DNA of 64,000 nt from Liopterus haemorrhoidalis (Eukaryota; Arthropoda; Insecta; Coleoptera; Dytiscidae): positions 241,638,654-241,702,653 of the forward strand of contig OZ020611.1 in assembly GCA_963971575.1 (NCBI GenBank). The letters are read 5' to 3'. The notes beneath the pieces were generated by a model. It was given only the letters and a program-made list of their open reading frames with translations. It was not told the DNA's origin and made no database searches. Each line of letters begins with the position of its first letter. Position 1 is the stretch's first letter. The translations under genes and the position numbers were made by a program. Below, one piece after another: positions 1-10,578 of the stretch.

Positions 1-212
1 CAGGGGCGCCGCCAATACATCCAATATTCTTCCAACTGCGTTAGCTAGACCAATGTTTTGATTTGGGGCGCCGCAGAACAATTTTGACACATTAAACGCG
101 CCGGGAACAAAAAAAATTTGGGAACCACTGGTATAGTGTGTTGATATATTATGCACACTACCAACAATGAAAAGCTAGAATAAAAAATAAATAAAAATTC
201 AATACTCTGTAC

Positions 213-215
<3 letters not shown>
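1..215. other. Non-coding, decayed element end with GGGGCGCCGC motifs
   Basis: No gene seen. Two GGGGCGCCGC blocks and a TTGGGAACCACTGG end at about 119-131 resemble hAT-type termini. The same kind of end (TTTGAGAACCACTG) recurs at about 22,390. Confidence 0.3.

Positions 216-288
<73 letters not shown>
216..288. repeat. (TA)n microsatellite
   Basis: About 36 uninterrupted TA dinucleotides. The apparent open frames across it are artefacts of the repeat. Confidence 0.97.
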
Positions 289-289
<1 letters not shown>

Positions 290-357
290 TAAATATTAGA
301 CTGACTACTGAACCCCCCCCCCAAATTGCTCTGGCCCCCAGTTGGTCCGAGTCCAAA

Positions 358-445
358 GTCTTTTAGAAGTGAAGACCTTTTTTTTGTAGATCATCACTTG
401 TATTTTAGAAGTGAGAAACTTTTTTTTAGGTCAACACTTGTATTT
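358..445 (-). repeat. Short array of the CACTT minisatellite
   Basis: Two to three degenerate units of about 40 bp (TAGAAGTGAAGACC followed by a T-run and AGGTCAACACTTG). The unit matches arrays near 18,130, 22,220, 27,570, 28,460 and 34,870. Confidence 0.6.
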
Positions 446-587
446 TTACCTGTCCATTAATAACGATAAAAATGATGCCCTCCTCAAATATTTTCTACCC
501 CCCCCCCCCTCAGATTTTATTAAAATATTTCCTGACCTCTCCGGATTTTAAGAGCTAGCGCTGCTACTGTTTCTGTTTAATCCGTTC

Positions 588-1146
588 GCCAACATATATA
601 ATGGAGGTATTGTGATCATACCGATTTTGACATTTCGAGATTTCGATGGATCTCCATGAATTGAGGTCCCTATATAACGTTTGGACTATTTTTAGCCTGA
701 TGTCTGTTGGTCTGTCTGTCCGTCAGTCTGTCCGTCTCTCCGTCTGTCCGTCCTTTCGTCCGTCTGTCTGTCTGTGTACACGTGCAGAGCAAATTCGGCT
801 GAAAGGATTTTTATGAAACTTCATATTTAAGCTTCTGCCATCAATGGCACGAGTTGATCAACTTTTGCTAAAAATCGGTTGACTAAAAATGGGAGTTTAC
901 TCGGGTCGATTTTAAGATTTTTGTGACCATTTCACAACAGAAAAATATTTCGACAAAAATTATTGAACAAATTTGAAAAAGTCTCAATTTTTTCATACTT
1001 ATATGTAACGTTTCCATGGTCATGATAAATAATATCTCTGTTAGAAAATATTAGGCCAAGTTATTTCTACTCTGCTGCTAGAATGTATTTTATACAAGTA
1101 CTTTATAATGACGGTCGGTCCTGTGGTGGCCACAGCTAATTTTTTA
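588..1146 (+). repeat. GTCT-microsatellite interspersed repeat (family G), copy 1
   Basis: Begins near CCAACATATATAATGGAGG, has an imperfect (GTCT/GTCC)n tract at about 705-775, then a conserved block with ATTCGGCTGAAAGGATTTTT and AAGCTTCTGCCATCAATGGC, and ends near GTGGTGGCCACAGCT. The copy at 54,140-54,700 is nearly collinear; a fragment lies at 45,635-45,815. No protein-coding capacity is visible, so it is a non-autonomous element of unknown class. Confidence 0.75.
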
Positions 1147-1412
1147 CCATATACCTGTGAAGTGTGTGGATTTATTAATGATTTTTATTATATTTTCAGA
1201 AAATGGCAAAACTTGTGATGTAGCGTATGATACATTCGAGTGTGTCTCGGACAGTATTGCTCAGTATTGCTCCTAACGTCAACAGAAATCGAGGTGATAT
1301 AGTATAAAAAATATGTTTATGTTAATGGTATTATTTAAATAGAAATATATCATAAAATATTGATGCAAAATGCTGAATTCATAACCCAAATATAATTATT
1401 TTATAATGTAGG

Positions 1413-1998
1413 GTTATAAATCAGGAGCTCATGACTGTTTATGATCTCCGATTTCATACAGCATGCCTTTTGGAGGAGAGAATATTTAACCTGTGACAAC
1501 AAAGAAAGGAGGGTACTAAACCCCTGCACGCTTTCCGGTTATATGGAAAATTGCATTTCCACTTGCACAAAAAATTTGTGTTTTTCTCTGATTTAATAAT
1601 GCTTGCCCTTTTATCAAAAGAAAGTTATAACAAATTTAAAGTCTTAAGAATTCTAGATATGCGATTCGCACGGTAAAGGGCTCAAACGGTCACGTGATCT
1701 TGTAATAAAAAAAAATATGAATTTCCGCGTTTTCATGCAGCATGCCGATGAAAAGAATTAAAGTTTGTGTCATACCGGGCCGTACACAATTGGGGCTTTT
1801 CACAACTGGGGCCATTAACAACTGGGGCGATGGACAATTCGGGCCGTACACAATTGGGGCTTTTCACAACTGGGGCCATTAACTATTGGGGGGTACTACC
1901 TCCTTTCTTTGTTGTCACAGGCTAAATATTCTCTCCTCGAAAAGGCATGCTGTATGAAATCGGAGACCATAAACTGTCATGAGCTCCCGGTCTATAAG
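1413..1998. mobile_element. Inverted-repeat element carrying the GGCC minisatellite
   Basis: The arms at about 1,413-1,515 and 1,893-1,998 are near-perfect inverted repeats of about 100 bp. They share AGGAGCTCATGAC, GCATGCCTTTT, GGAGAGAATATTTA and TGTGACAACAAAGAAAGGAGG. The middle holds the GGCC minisatellite at 1,777-1,890. There is no ORF. It is a MITE-like or foldback element; no certain target duplication was identified. Confidence 0.75.
1777..1890 (-). repeat. GGCC minisatellite, array 1
   Basis: Units of about 20 bp alternate between GGGGCTTTTCACAACT, GGGGCCATTAACAACT and GGGCGATGGACAATTC. The same alternating units occur at 16,622-16,790, 28,914-29,193 and 30,139-30,195. Confidence 0.85.
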
Positions 1999-2037
1999 CA
2001 ATGTGTCCAATTTGTATATTCTGTTTATTTGATAATC

Positions 2038-2193
2038 AGATCAATTCTATAAAAAATTACTGTGTAGTAACGTTACTACAAGATAAAATGTTATAAAAAG
2101 TATAATGCCTTTTATTCATGATAGTAACTGACCTTGCTCATAGAGACAAATTTAGTTACAATTATCATAGTAACAGAGTTACAGAATTGGTCT
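2038..2193. mobile_element. 156-bp MITE, copy 1
   Basis: Terminal inverted repeats AGATCAATTCTATAA and TTACAGAATTGGTCT. The flanks GATAATC and GATTATC may be a 7-bp target duplication, although that sequence is itself near-palindromic. The core has GTAGTAACGTTACTAC. A second copy with about 90% identity by eye lies at 5,315-5,471. Confidence 0.8.
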
Positions 2194-2199
2194 GATTAT

Positions 2200-3120
2200 C
2201 TTCTAACTCCTTCTAGTTATTACTCAGCATTTTAAAAAATATATTTAAAAATTAAAATTAATATATTAAACTTTTACTTTTTTACTTAAAACCAAAGTAG
2301 AGCTATGCTAATTTTTTAGTTAATGAGACTTGTAAAACAATTAAAAACATGTCCGCTTTTGTGTAATGATGACAAAATAATAATGATATTTTTTTTGTTG
2401 TTATAAAAACTTTCATTTCCTAAATGGAAGTATAAATAATATTTACGACATTGTTACGAAAATTTAAGAAATTATATCTTATTACTATTGTATTTTGTGT
2501 AATTACATATTTATTTTATTTATGTATTTTTTTGTAAAGTTTTTATGGTGTTTTTTTTTTTTTAAATAAAAAATAATTTATATTTTTGTTATTTTACAAG
2601 GTTTTACAAATTCCATTGTTCCTGCTCTTAAAAGGGTAATGTAGGTAGGTTTTGCGCGTCAGGTATAAAGAAGACAATATAAAAAAATATTTTACCTTTT
2701 TTAAATTTTCCTCCTGTGTTCCAAATTGGTCCATTTTGATTTTAACATTTGGAGTCGAATTGTATCTCAAAATAAATATATAAAGAATATCCATTTTTTG
2801 CAACTTCCAGTTCTGCATAAACCTGCAACAAATAAATCATTTCACATAAATTTTAAAAATTTAAACAAGATGCAAACCATTTCAAAACGTGTTCTCAAAA
2901 CGCTTGAATTATTTAATTTAGAATATTGGTAGCGATGAGGCATATAATAACAGTCATTCTTTCTTTAAGGAATTTTAACAACTTCAAAGACGATTTTATC
3001 CGGAAGGAAAGCCAGAATCTATATCAAAGTGCCTTCTCTTGACTTAAAATTAGAGATATAAAAATTGTATGTAAAGAACCACCATGTAGCAATAAGAAAT
3101 GCACTCTCTGCATAAAATAG
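2200..3120. other. AT-rich stretch without recognisable gene
   Basis: Homopolymer-rich sequence with short random open frames only. No element ends were recognised. Confidence 0.5.
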
Positions 3121-3123
3121 CAG

Positions 3124-4276
3124 TTTTTAGGGTTTTGTAGGTATGACCAAAAAACCCTTATTCCGTCATTGGCAAAAAAAATTGTAGCCAAACGGCGAAA
3201 CCTAGAGAGTTGAAATTTGGCATGCTTATACATCTCTTTGACCCGCACATAGGAAAAATACTAAAACATCTAAGAAACATATCCCCCTAAAATATAAACA
3301 AATATGTGCTCATCGAAAAAAAAAATATATATATTTTTTTTTAAATTCTGAGTAGGGTATCAAATGAAAGTCCTTAGTACGTAGATTAACGATCAAAATT
3401 TTATTTATGCAAAATAAATTATTTTGACACGATTTTTGCGAAAATTGTGCAAAAAAAATTTGTCCCACACCTGTAGCCCAGATGGTGAAACTAAAAATCT
3501 GAAAAAATTCTAAGTAATGTACATTGGTGTGAACCGGAATAGTACAACAGGAATTTTTTATCAGATTATGTTTTCGGAAAATAACGCATTTTTTGTTTGA
3601 CCATGTAAAATATTTAATAATATTATGTAGTACAGTAAACAAAGCGCTTCGATGGTGTAATGCTTAGTATACTGGCGTTCTAATTTGCAAACACGAGTTC
3701 AATCCGGCCTCGAGGCAATTTCATTTTTTCTGTTTTTTTTGCATTTTTATTTTGTTTAAATTATTTTTTCCAAATTCTAGTTATATTTGGGCAAATATTG
3801 CATTTAATTTTTAAAAGCGTAAATTTAATAACCAGTGGAAATTGTTAAAATTGAATACTCTTGTACTTGGACAACCAAGTAACTTATATATAATACCATG
3901 GATACAAGTAAAAAAATAAAATATATGTTAAGTCATGTGTTATAATGTCTGTATCATATTAGTGCCTAAATATATTACTGCTATACTGCTATTTATATTC
4001 CTATAAATACACGAAACCAGAAGGGCGGAGCTTATGACTAAAACAACCAATGGAAGCCATAAGCGCAATTTTCAAAATCTTAATGAAACTTGCTAATAAA
4101 AAAAATGCTGCACATATTTAGAAACTTAAATAATGGTATTAGGCATTCGAATTAAAATTTATAAAAAATATTTTGACACCAAATTTGTTTTGGCATCCCA
4201 AATAATCATCATTCAGTTACGAAATACCTGCGAAACCCTGAAATGTGTGATAATTCACACTTCACATCAATTTTTT
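3124..4276 (+). mobile_element. HINE-like repeat H1
   Basis: The 5' end AGGGTTTTGTAGGTAT is at about 3,129. The (TCTG)n tract is lost, so TTCCGTCATT runs straight into the conserved AATTGTAGCCAAACGGC block. The inverted subterminal copy ATACCTGCGAAACCCT is at 4,225-4,240. After it come a decayed hairpin (GTGTGATAATTCACAC) and TTCACATCAATTTTTT. The tRNA-like module is 3,646-3,716 (71 bp): the first seven bases GCTTCGA can pair with the last seven TCGAGGC, with one G-T pair, and a tRNA-Gln-like box A, TGGTGTAATGCTTAG, follows. The class is inferred from architecture. Confidence 0.85.
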
Positions 4277-5314
4277 ACAACTAGGGTGACCAACGGATCT
4301 GAATTTTGCGGGACATCCATATTTTGGCTTACTATAGGGGAAAAATTTTAAGATCGTAGCGCCACGCGGATTTTTTTGAAACCATTCTAAATCAGATACC
4401 ACTTGACATTTACTAGTAAATAATAGCGAAAAGTGTATCAAAAAACGACAAAAAATAAATAATTGTATGCGATTTTCTGATTTTGTTTTAAAATTTTATA
4501 ATCAAGTAAGTATACACACGTATTGTGAGGACATTTTTTTTGTGACATTACTTGTAAACATCTTAAATACTACATTTTGTGATTTGGTTTTAAGTTATGG
4601 CGGCATAGTTTTCCATTGTCGATTATTTTAATTATATTGGGGGAAATAATAATTCCCGTGTTGTTTACGAAGGGGTAGAAATCTACAATGCTGGGCATAT
4701 AATATTGTGTGGAGTCACTGAAAAAAACAGAGAGTTCATAAAGATTTATGCATTATGCCTACAGACTTGTGCATTACAAGCCCACACACAATAACAGGAA
4801 TTTTCAAGATATGCGATAATAAATACAAAATTGAAAATATTTTTCGTAGTCACTATCATTAAAATGTAATGAGCAAACTTTGATATAAGGGCTCACTTTT
4901 TTTCCAATTTTTAAATTGTTTATCTAAACATCGCGTCGATTCCTAACCTCTTGCTTTCCCAATTTTGTTTCGAACCGTACGGTGTCTGATATTGGTGGAA
5001 AAAAATGAAACGATATTTCCGGGTTTCTTCTTTTCAATGAATTGCACATAGGCACACAACAATATGTATTATACATTTTTCAATGATTATAATAAAACTT
5101 TAAAAACAAACTTCATACAAAACCAATACACAAAACGAAATGTTATATGTAGTACACAAGTTCATGAAACGCTCACCAGATGGTAGGGTGCTTAGCTGCA
5201 AATCCCTATAGAGGCGTCTGAAAGAACCTTAGACGGGACATAATTTGTTCCGGTTTTCCACCAAATTTAAAATAAATAATAAAAACTATTAGTACTCATT
5301 AACAACAGACACTC
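4277..5314. other. Non-coding stretch, one possible MITE end
   Basis: CTAGGGTGACCAACGG at about 4,281 resembles the end of the TAGGGTGACCA element at 27,531, but no partner end was found. The rest is AT-rich without a convincing gene. Confidence 0.4.
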
Positions 5315-5471
5315 AGATCAATTCTGTAAAAATTTACTGTGTAGTAACGTTACTACAAGATAAAACATTATAAAAAGTATAATGACTTTCATTCATGATA
5401 GTAACTGACCTTTGCTCATAGGGACAAATTTTGTTGCAATGATCATAGTAACTGAGTTACAGAATTGGTCT
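5315..5471. mobile_element. 157-bp MITE, copy 2
   Basis: Ends AGATCAATTCTGTAA and TTACAGAATTGGTCT. The interior is collinear with the copy at 2,038-2,193. No ORF. Confidence 0.8.
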
Positions 5472-5825
5472 GTATGTATCTTTTCTTCACTTCTTTTATT
5501 TTATTGATTACTTGATGTACATATCGACAGCTATGCTGTTATCATCAGTAGTACAATAAATTTAATTGATTTTTTTTTGTGTTATGTATAATATGAGCAA
5601 GTGAGAATGCGTGGGAGAATTAAAATGAGTGTGCTTAAAATTAAAATAAATCTCTAATTGTTCACCTATATCCACTGCAGTACATCTTTTGGAATTCTTT
5701 CTTTGATCGCTGGATAAGTTAAGTTGTTTTTTTTTAGAGCTGGTCTATGATGTCAGTACAACCGTAACAAGAGCAGGACAAGTGGAGTCAGCGGGGCACT
5801 TGCCTCGGACGCAGTACCAAGCTCC

Positions 5826-6012
5826 GTTTCGATTTTTTTTTTTTTTGTTAGCACTTTGATTTGTCTTCTCCGGTTCGAGTTTTTTAGTATCACTTCGTAC
5901 CGTCTTCCTTTTTTTGGACATCACGGCGACTGGTTTTCTACTGTTTTTTTTTTTTTAATTTCACTTCAATTCGACTTCTCTTATTTTTTAAGCATAACTT
6001 CGATTCGTCTTC
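5826..6012 (+). repeat. T-rich CACTTCGATTCGTCTTCC minisatellite, segment 1
   Basis: Degenerate units of about 32-36 bp: a T-run followed by CATCACTTCGATTCGTCTTCC. The array continues at 6,869-7,151 and 8,247-8,310, split by insertions H2 and H3. Confidence 0.75.
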
Positions 6013-6065
6013 CTATTTAGGGTTTTGTAGGTATGACCAAAAAACCCTTATACCGTCATTTTGTC

Positions 6066-6135
<70 letters not shown>

Positions 6136-6868
6136 TCGGTAAAAATTGTAGCCAAACGGCTAAACCTAGAAAGTTGAAAATTGGCATGCTTGTACAACTT
6201 TTTGACCCGCACATGGGAAAAATACTAAAACATCTAAAAAACATATCCCCCTAAAAATATAAACAAATATGTGCTCATCGAAAAAAAAAATATTTTTTTA
6301 AAATTCTGAGTAGGGTATCAAATGAAAGCCCTTAGTACGTGGATTAACGATCAAAATTTAATTTTTGCAAAATAAATTATTTTGAGGCGATTTTTGCCAA
6401 AATTGTGCAAAAAATTTTTTTTATAACTATATATTTTTTTTATTTTATAACACACTAAGTTGATAAGCGTTTGGTGGTCTAGTGGCTCAGTTGCTCGACA
6501 ACCACACAGGATCGTTATTCACTACACAGGTTCGTTCCTGGCTTGCGGAGTCAATTTTATTTTTTGTTTTTTTTTTTTTCATATTTATTATGTTTAAATT
6601 AATTTGTTAAAATTATAGTTATATTTTAGCACATTTTGAATTTAATTTTCAAGAGCGTAAATTTAATAAAAAAAATATTTTAACATAAAATTTGTTTTTA
6701 AAGCTCTGAGATTAACAGACGATAAATTATTTTAAAAAGATCGTTCATTTTGCCGTGGTTACTACAAAGCAAAATTTGTCCTACACACTCAGCATGCCGC
6801 CTTCACTTATTATATACCTGCGAAACCCTGCAATGTGTGAAAATTCACACTTCACATCAATTTTTTTA
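6013..6868 (+). mobile_element. HINE-like repeat H2
   Basis: Full 5' end, (TCTG)n about 17 units at 6,066-6,134, conserved TTCGGTAAAAATTGTAGCC block. The segment with CCCACACC and GATCAGATTATG is deleted. The tRNA-like module is about 6,466-6,553 with a tRNA-Glu-like box A (TGGTGGTCTAGTGGCTC) and box B-like CAGGTTCGTTCCTGG. The 3' block is the second type (CGTTCATTTTGCCGTGG, CAGCATGCCGCCTTC). It ends in the GTGTGAAAATTCACAC hairpin. It sits inside the T-rich minisatellite. Confidence 0.88.
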
Positions 6869-7151
6869 TATCACATCGATTTCTCTTCCGTTTTTTTTTT
6901 TTTTGACGTTACTTCCTTTCGTTTTCCTCCTTTTTTTAGACATCAGTTCGATTCGTCTTCCTTTTCTATTTAGCATCACTTCGATTTGGCATCTCTTTTG
7001 CGACTCTTTTTTGGGCATCATTGCGACTCGTTTTCTAATGTTTTTTTTTTTTTTATATATATATCACTTCAATTCGCCTTCTCCTATTTTTTAAAGCTTT
7101 AATTCGATTTGTCTTCCTTTTTTTTATATCACTTCGATTCGTCTTTCTTCT
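6869..7151 (+). repeat. T-rich minisatellite, segment 2
   Basis: About eight degenerate units of the array that begins at 5,826, bounded by H2 and H3. Confidence 0.75.
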
Positions 7152-7203
7152 TTTTTAGGGTTTTGTAGGTATGACCAAAAAACCCTTATACCGTCATTTT
7201 GTC

Positions 7204-7269
<66 letters not shown>

Positions 7270-8246
7270 TCGGTAAAAATTGTAGCCAACCGGCTAAACC
7301 TAGAGAGTTGAAAATTGGCATGCTTGTACAACTTTTTGACCCGCACATAGGAAAAATACTAAAACATCTAAAAAACATATCGCCCTAAAAATATAAACAA
7401 ATATGTGCTCATCGAAAAAAAAAATATTTTTTTTAAATTCTGAGTAGGGTATTAAATGAAAGACCTTAGTACGTGGATTAACGATCAAAATTTAATTTTT
7501 GCAAAATAAATTATTTTGAGGCGATTTTTGCCAAAATTGTGCAAAAAAATTTTTGTCCCACACTCTGTAGCACAGATGGTTTAAACTAAAAATGTGAAAA
7601 AATTCTAAGTAATGTATATTGGTGTGAACCGGAATAGTACAACAGGAATTTTTGATCAGATTATGTTTTTGGAAAAAAAATGCATTTTTTGTGATTTTGG
7701 CTAATAATGTACACAAGTTATAGCTTTGTAACACGCTCGAATGGAAGGCTTATCTTGGTGTAGTGGTACATGCGCTGGTTTTTTCACCCAACTAAGTCAG
7801 TTCCATCCCCACGGGAAGAGACAATTTTTTTTTGCTTTTTTTTTGCATTTTATGTTTAAATTATTTTTTTTAAATTCTAGTTATATTTTGGCAAATATTG
7901 CATTTAATTTTTAAAAGCGTAAATTTAATAACCAGTGGAAATTGTTGAAATTATAATTAAATCTGTTTCAATGTACACGAAATCAGAGGGGCGGAGCTTA
8001 TAACAACCAATGAAAGCCATAGGCGCAATTTTCAAAATCTCAAAGATTCTTGCTAAATAAAAAAAAAAAAAATTCTGCACATATTTAGAAACCTAAATAA
8101 TGGTATTAGGCGTTCGAATTAAAATTAACAAAAAAAATATATTAATATAAAATTTGTTTTGGCATCCCAAATAATCATCATTCACTTACTAAATACCTGC
8201 AAAACCCTGAAATGTGTGAAAATTTACACTTCACATCAATTTTTTA
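7152..8246 (+). mobile_element. HINE-like repeat H3
   Basis: Full structure with (TCTG)n about 16 units at 7,206-7,269. The tRNA-like module is about 7,749-7,822: box A-like TTGGTGTAGTGGTAC and a TTTTTTCACCCA segment resembling the tRNA-Glu anticodon arm. It shares its module and upstream linker (GGCTAATAATGTACACAAG) with H12. The inverted subterminal motif and hairpin are at about 8,192-8,230. Confidence 0.88.
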
Positions 8247-8310
8247 GACATCAATTCGTTTTGTCTTCATTTTCTTTTTAACATCACTTCGATTCGTCTT
8301 CCCAAGAATG
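8247..8310 (+). repeat. T-rich minisatellite, segment 3
   Basis: Two units ending CACTTCGATTCGTCTTCCC. This is the last part of the array interrupted by H2 and H3. Confidence 0.7.
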
Positions 8311-8830
8311 GGTCTTAAAAGTTGTACTTACCCCAGGAGCAAAATACCCAGTTACGACGCTGGATATCAGTTGTTATTTTCTTCATCTTTCAAATCCTTT
8401 CATTTCGAACTTTATCCAGTCTCGTCACTTTAGGTGATTGGCTTCAACAACTCATCTCAGTGGCTAGTAGTTTTTTCTTCTATCGATCATATATTTTTTA
8501 TATATCGATACTGTAACGTAGGAAGCACGTTACTGCTCGTTATGATGTTCAATAGTACCTGTAGTTTACGTTTTGTTAAATTTCTGAATATAGGGCTCCA
8601 ATAGCTTTCCTCTCTCGATTTATTCCGTCGTAAATATCTTTCTTGCATCTTCCATTAATCTTACTCCTAGACACTTATACTCGGTTTTAAATTCCATCAC
8701 TCCTTTCATATTAAAATCTTCTTTCTCTATTAATACGTTAATAGACTGATGTACTATCCATTTTGTTAGTTGTGTCTCGATTTTTTATGATCTACGAAAA
8801 TTACAACAGTCTTTATATTTCGATCTATTG
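8311..8830 (-). pseudogene. Non-LTR retrotransposon reverse-transcriptase 3' remnant
   Basis: Reading the minus strand in shifting frames gives MEFKTEYKCLGVRLMEDARK, then KKLLATEM, then TRLDKVRNERI. These match the order of motifs at the C-terminal end of insect LINE reverse transcriptases (Y-K-LGV, KKLLATEMD, RLD-IRNE-I). Stops and frame changes interrupt all of it. Clade cannot be assigned. Confidence 0.55.
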
Positions 8831-9149
8831 ATATATTTAATGGAATATTTCACAGTAATATATTAAACACGATACTGCTCACCGACTTGTAGTTAATAAT
8901 CTAAGTCAAGAACAATGTGTATTTAATTTTCTACCTCCAAAATTAATTTGAATGCCAGTGGCGTGTCCAGAATTGTGTCTTAGATTGTGCGGAAGTTAAA
9001 CACAATAAAAAGCAAAAATATAATGAAACTAGCAGTGTACCCGATGCTTCGCTACCGAAAAAAAATACAGCCGTAGCCGGTTTAGACCGGGCCCATGTCG
9101 GAATGGGTTCAAATTAGATTTGGTGCGAATAGTTTTAGTATGGTCTAAT

Positions 9150-10073
9150 AGGGGATACGCATAAAATTTGTATTTCCTTAAAACTAAATTATTTTGATAT
9201 GTTAATGTTAGTTATGTCACCTAACAAAACAAAAATTACATTTTAATTAATATTATAGCCAAATTTTTGAATTAAAATATTGTAAATTTGAAATAAGCCG
9301 ACCACGGAGCGAAGGTTGCCGAGTAAAACGACTGAGTATGACGTCAAACGCTAGGGGTTTCACATCACAGATACAGCTACAACATAATCTTTACACGTGT
9401 GTGTATTGTATTGTTCGAGAGTTTTGTATTTGTTTTTAAGCAATTTTTCACGCATTTATTATTAAAATGGCAGATAAAGATTTTGTTAGGGCTCAGAGTG
9501 ATAATTTACCCAACATTGATGCATTTATGCTCATGGAATATATGAAAAATAATGAATGCTACAGTGCTGAGGAAATACGTGGTGTCAAAGTAATTTTTAT
9601 TTTATATTCTATAACTTTATGTAAACAAACGCTGCAACTCTGTAAAATGTAAATATTTATGTAATTTAGATGTCAGAATTTTACTACATTGTTTACATGA
9701 AGTTACAAAACGTTAGAGGCATAATTGAAATACTGCAATATAAGTTATCTATTTTAATATAAAATTTAATACGGTAAACATGTATAAATTGTTTTTATAG
9801 AATTAAACTTTATTTTAACTAAAATCACTCTAACTTTACATAACCTCTGAAAGTTATACAAACAAATAAGTTCACAACAGACTATGTACGCCGGTAAGCT
9901 AGTAGTGTCATACGTCAGTTAGAAGGGGTATGACGTCACACGTCGTTTTCGCGCGCTACATACATTTATGATTTTTTTAAGCCATCAAATTACAAAAAAA
10001 AAACTGTTTTTAATGTTTATATGCAACAAGAGGAATATAATAAAAAATAAAAAAAAAATCATGCCTATCCCCT
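9150..10073 (+). mobile_element. ISL2EU-like non-autonomous transposon, copy 1
   Basis: Ends AGGGGATACGC and GCCTATCCCCT with a 2-bp AT duplication (9,148-9,149 and 10,074-10,075). The uninserted Helitron paralogue at 54,830 supports the junction. It is collinear, in inverse orientation, with 29,194-30,138. It keeps only a promoter-like part and a first coding exon. The 2-bp AT duplication and the ORF start suggest ISL2EU (PIF/Harbinger group); this assignment is inference. Confidence 0.75.
9467..9598 (+). pseudogene. First-exon remnant of a transposon ORF (MADKDFVRAQ...)
   Basis: The frame from ATG 9,467 reads MADKDFVRAQSDNLPNIDAF and on to EEIRGVK, then loses coding character. The sister copy (29,823 downward on the minus strand) has GCAGACCTGTAAGT at this point. 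So an exon/intron boundary with a consensus GTAAGT donor existed, and this copy has lost it by a deletion of about 12 bp. From memory it resembles the start of YqaJ/SWIM-type ORFs of insect DNA transposons, at low certainty. It is a remnant, since no downstream exon remains in either copy. Confidence 0.5.
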
Positions 10074-10578
10074 ATCATATATTTTTTGTTTTACTCTACC
10101 ATTGTATAAATATGTGCTTGTTCACAAATAATTTAAGTGAGATAATTCTTTAGCGTTTTCAAGGCGATATGTCATATTTCTGGAGGCCACAAACTGTTTT
10201 AAAGATACCCATACTAATTTTCCCATCGGAGTGTCTCCCGATCTCCGTCATATCCCGTGAAATCTTAAAATTTTGGTAAAATAGTAGACAGAGTAGGTAC
10301 TATTTTTTCTGTTGTATGCAGGTCTAATATAGTGTTCTTTAAAACTCCTTTATCAAAATCGTCTATATTTCTTTTCGTACAATCCTTTTGTACACTTTTT
10401 CTAGGTGAAGAAAATTTCGAGGGTTCACCTTGATAGATTTTGTTTGTTTTTTTTTTTTAATTCTTGTTACGCCTTTTGACGCAGCCACTCAAGCAAAAAC
10501 TGATTTGAAAGGAATAATAGGTACCCCAGCCTCATAAAAGTCAAAATATAAGAAATTATTTCGCGACTTTGGCTAGTA

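Noticed and set aside
3646..3716. Functional tRNA gene in H1 or other HINE copies
   Set aside because: The T-arm and anticodon stems do not pair well, the segment is inside a repeat, and similar segments recur in other copies. Described as tRNA-like modules instead.
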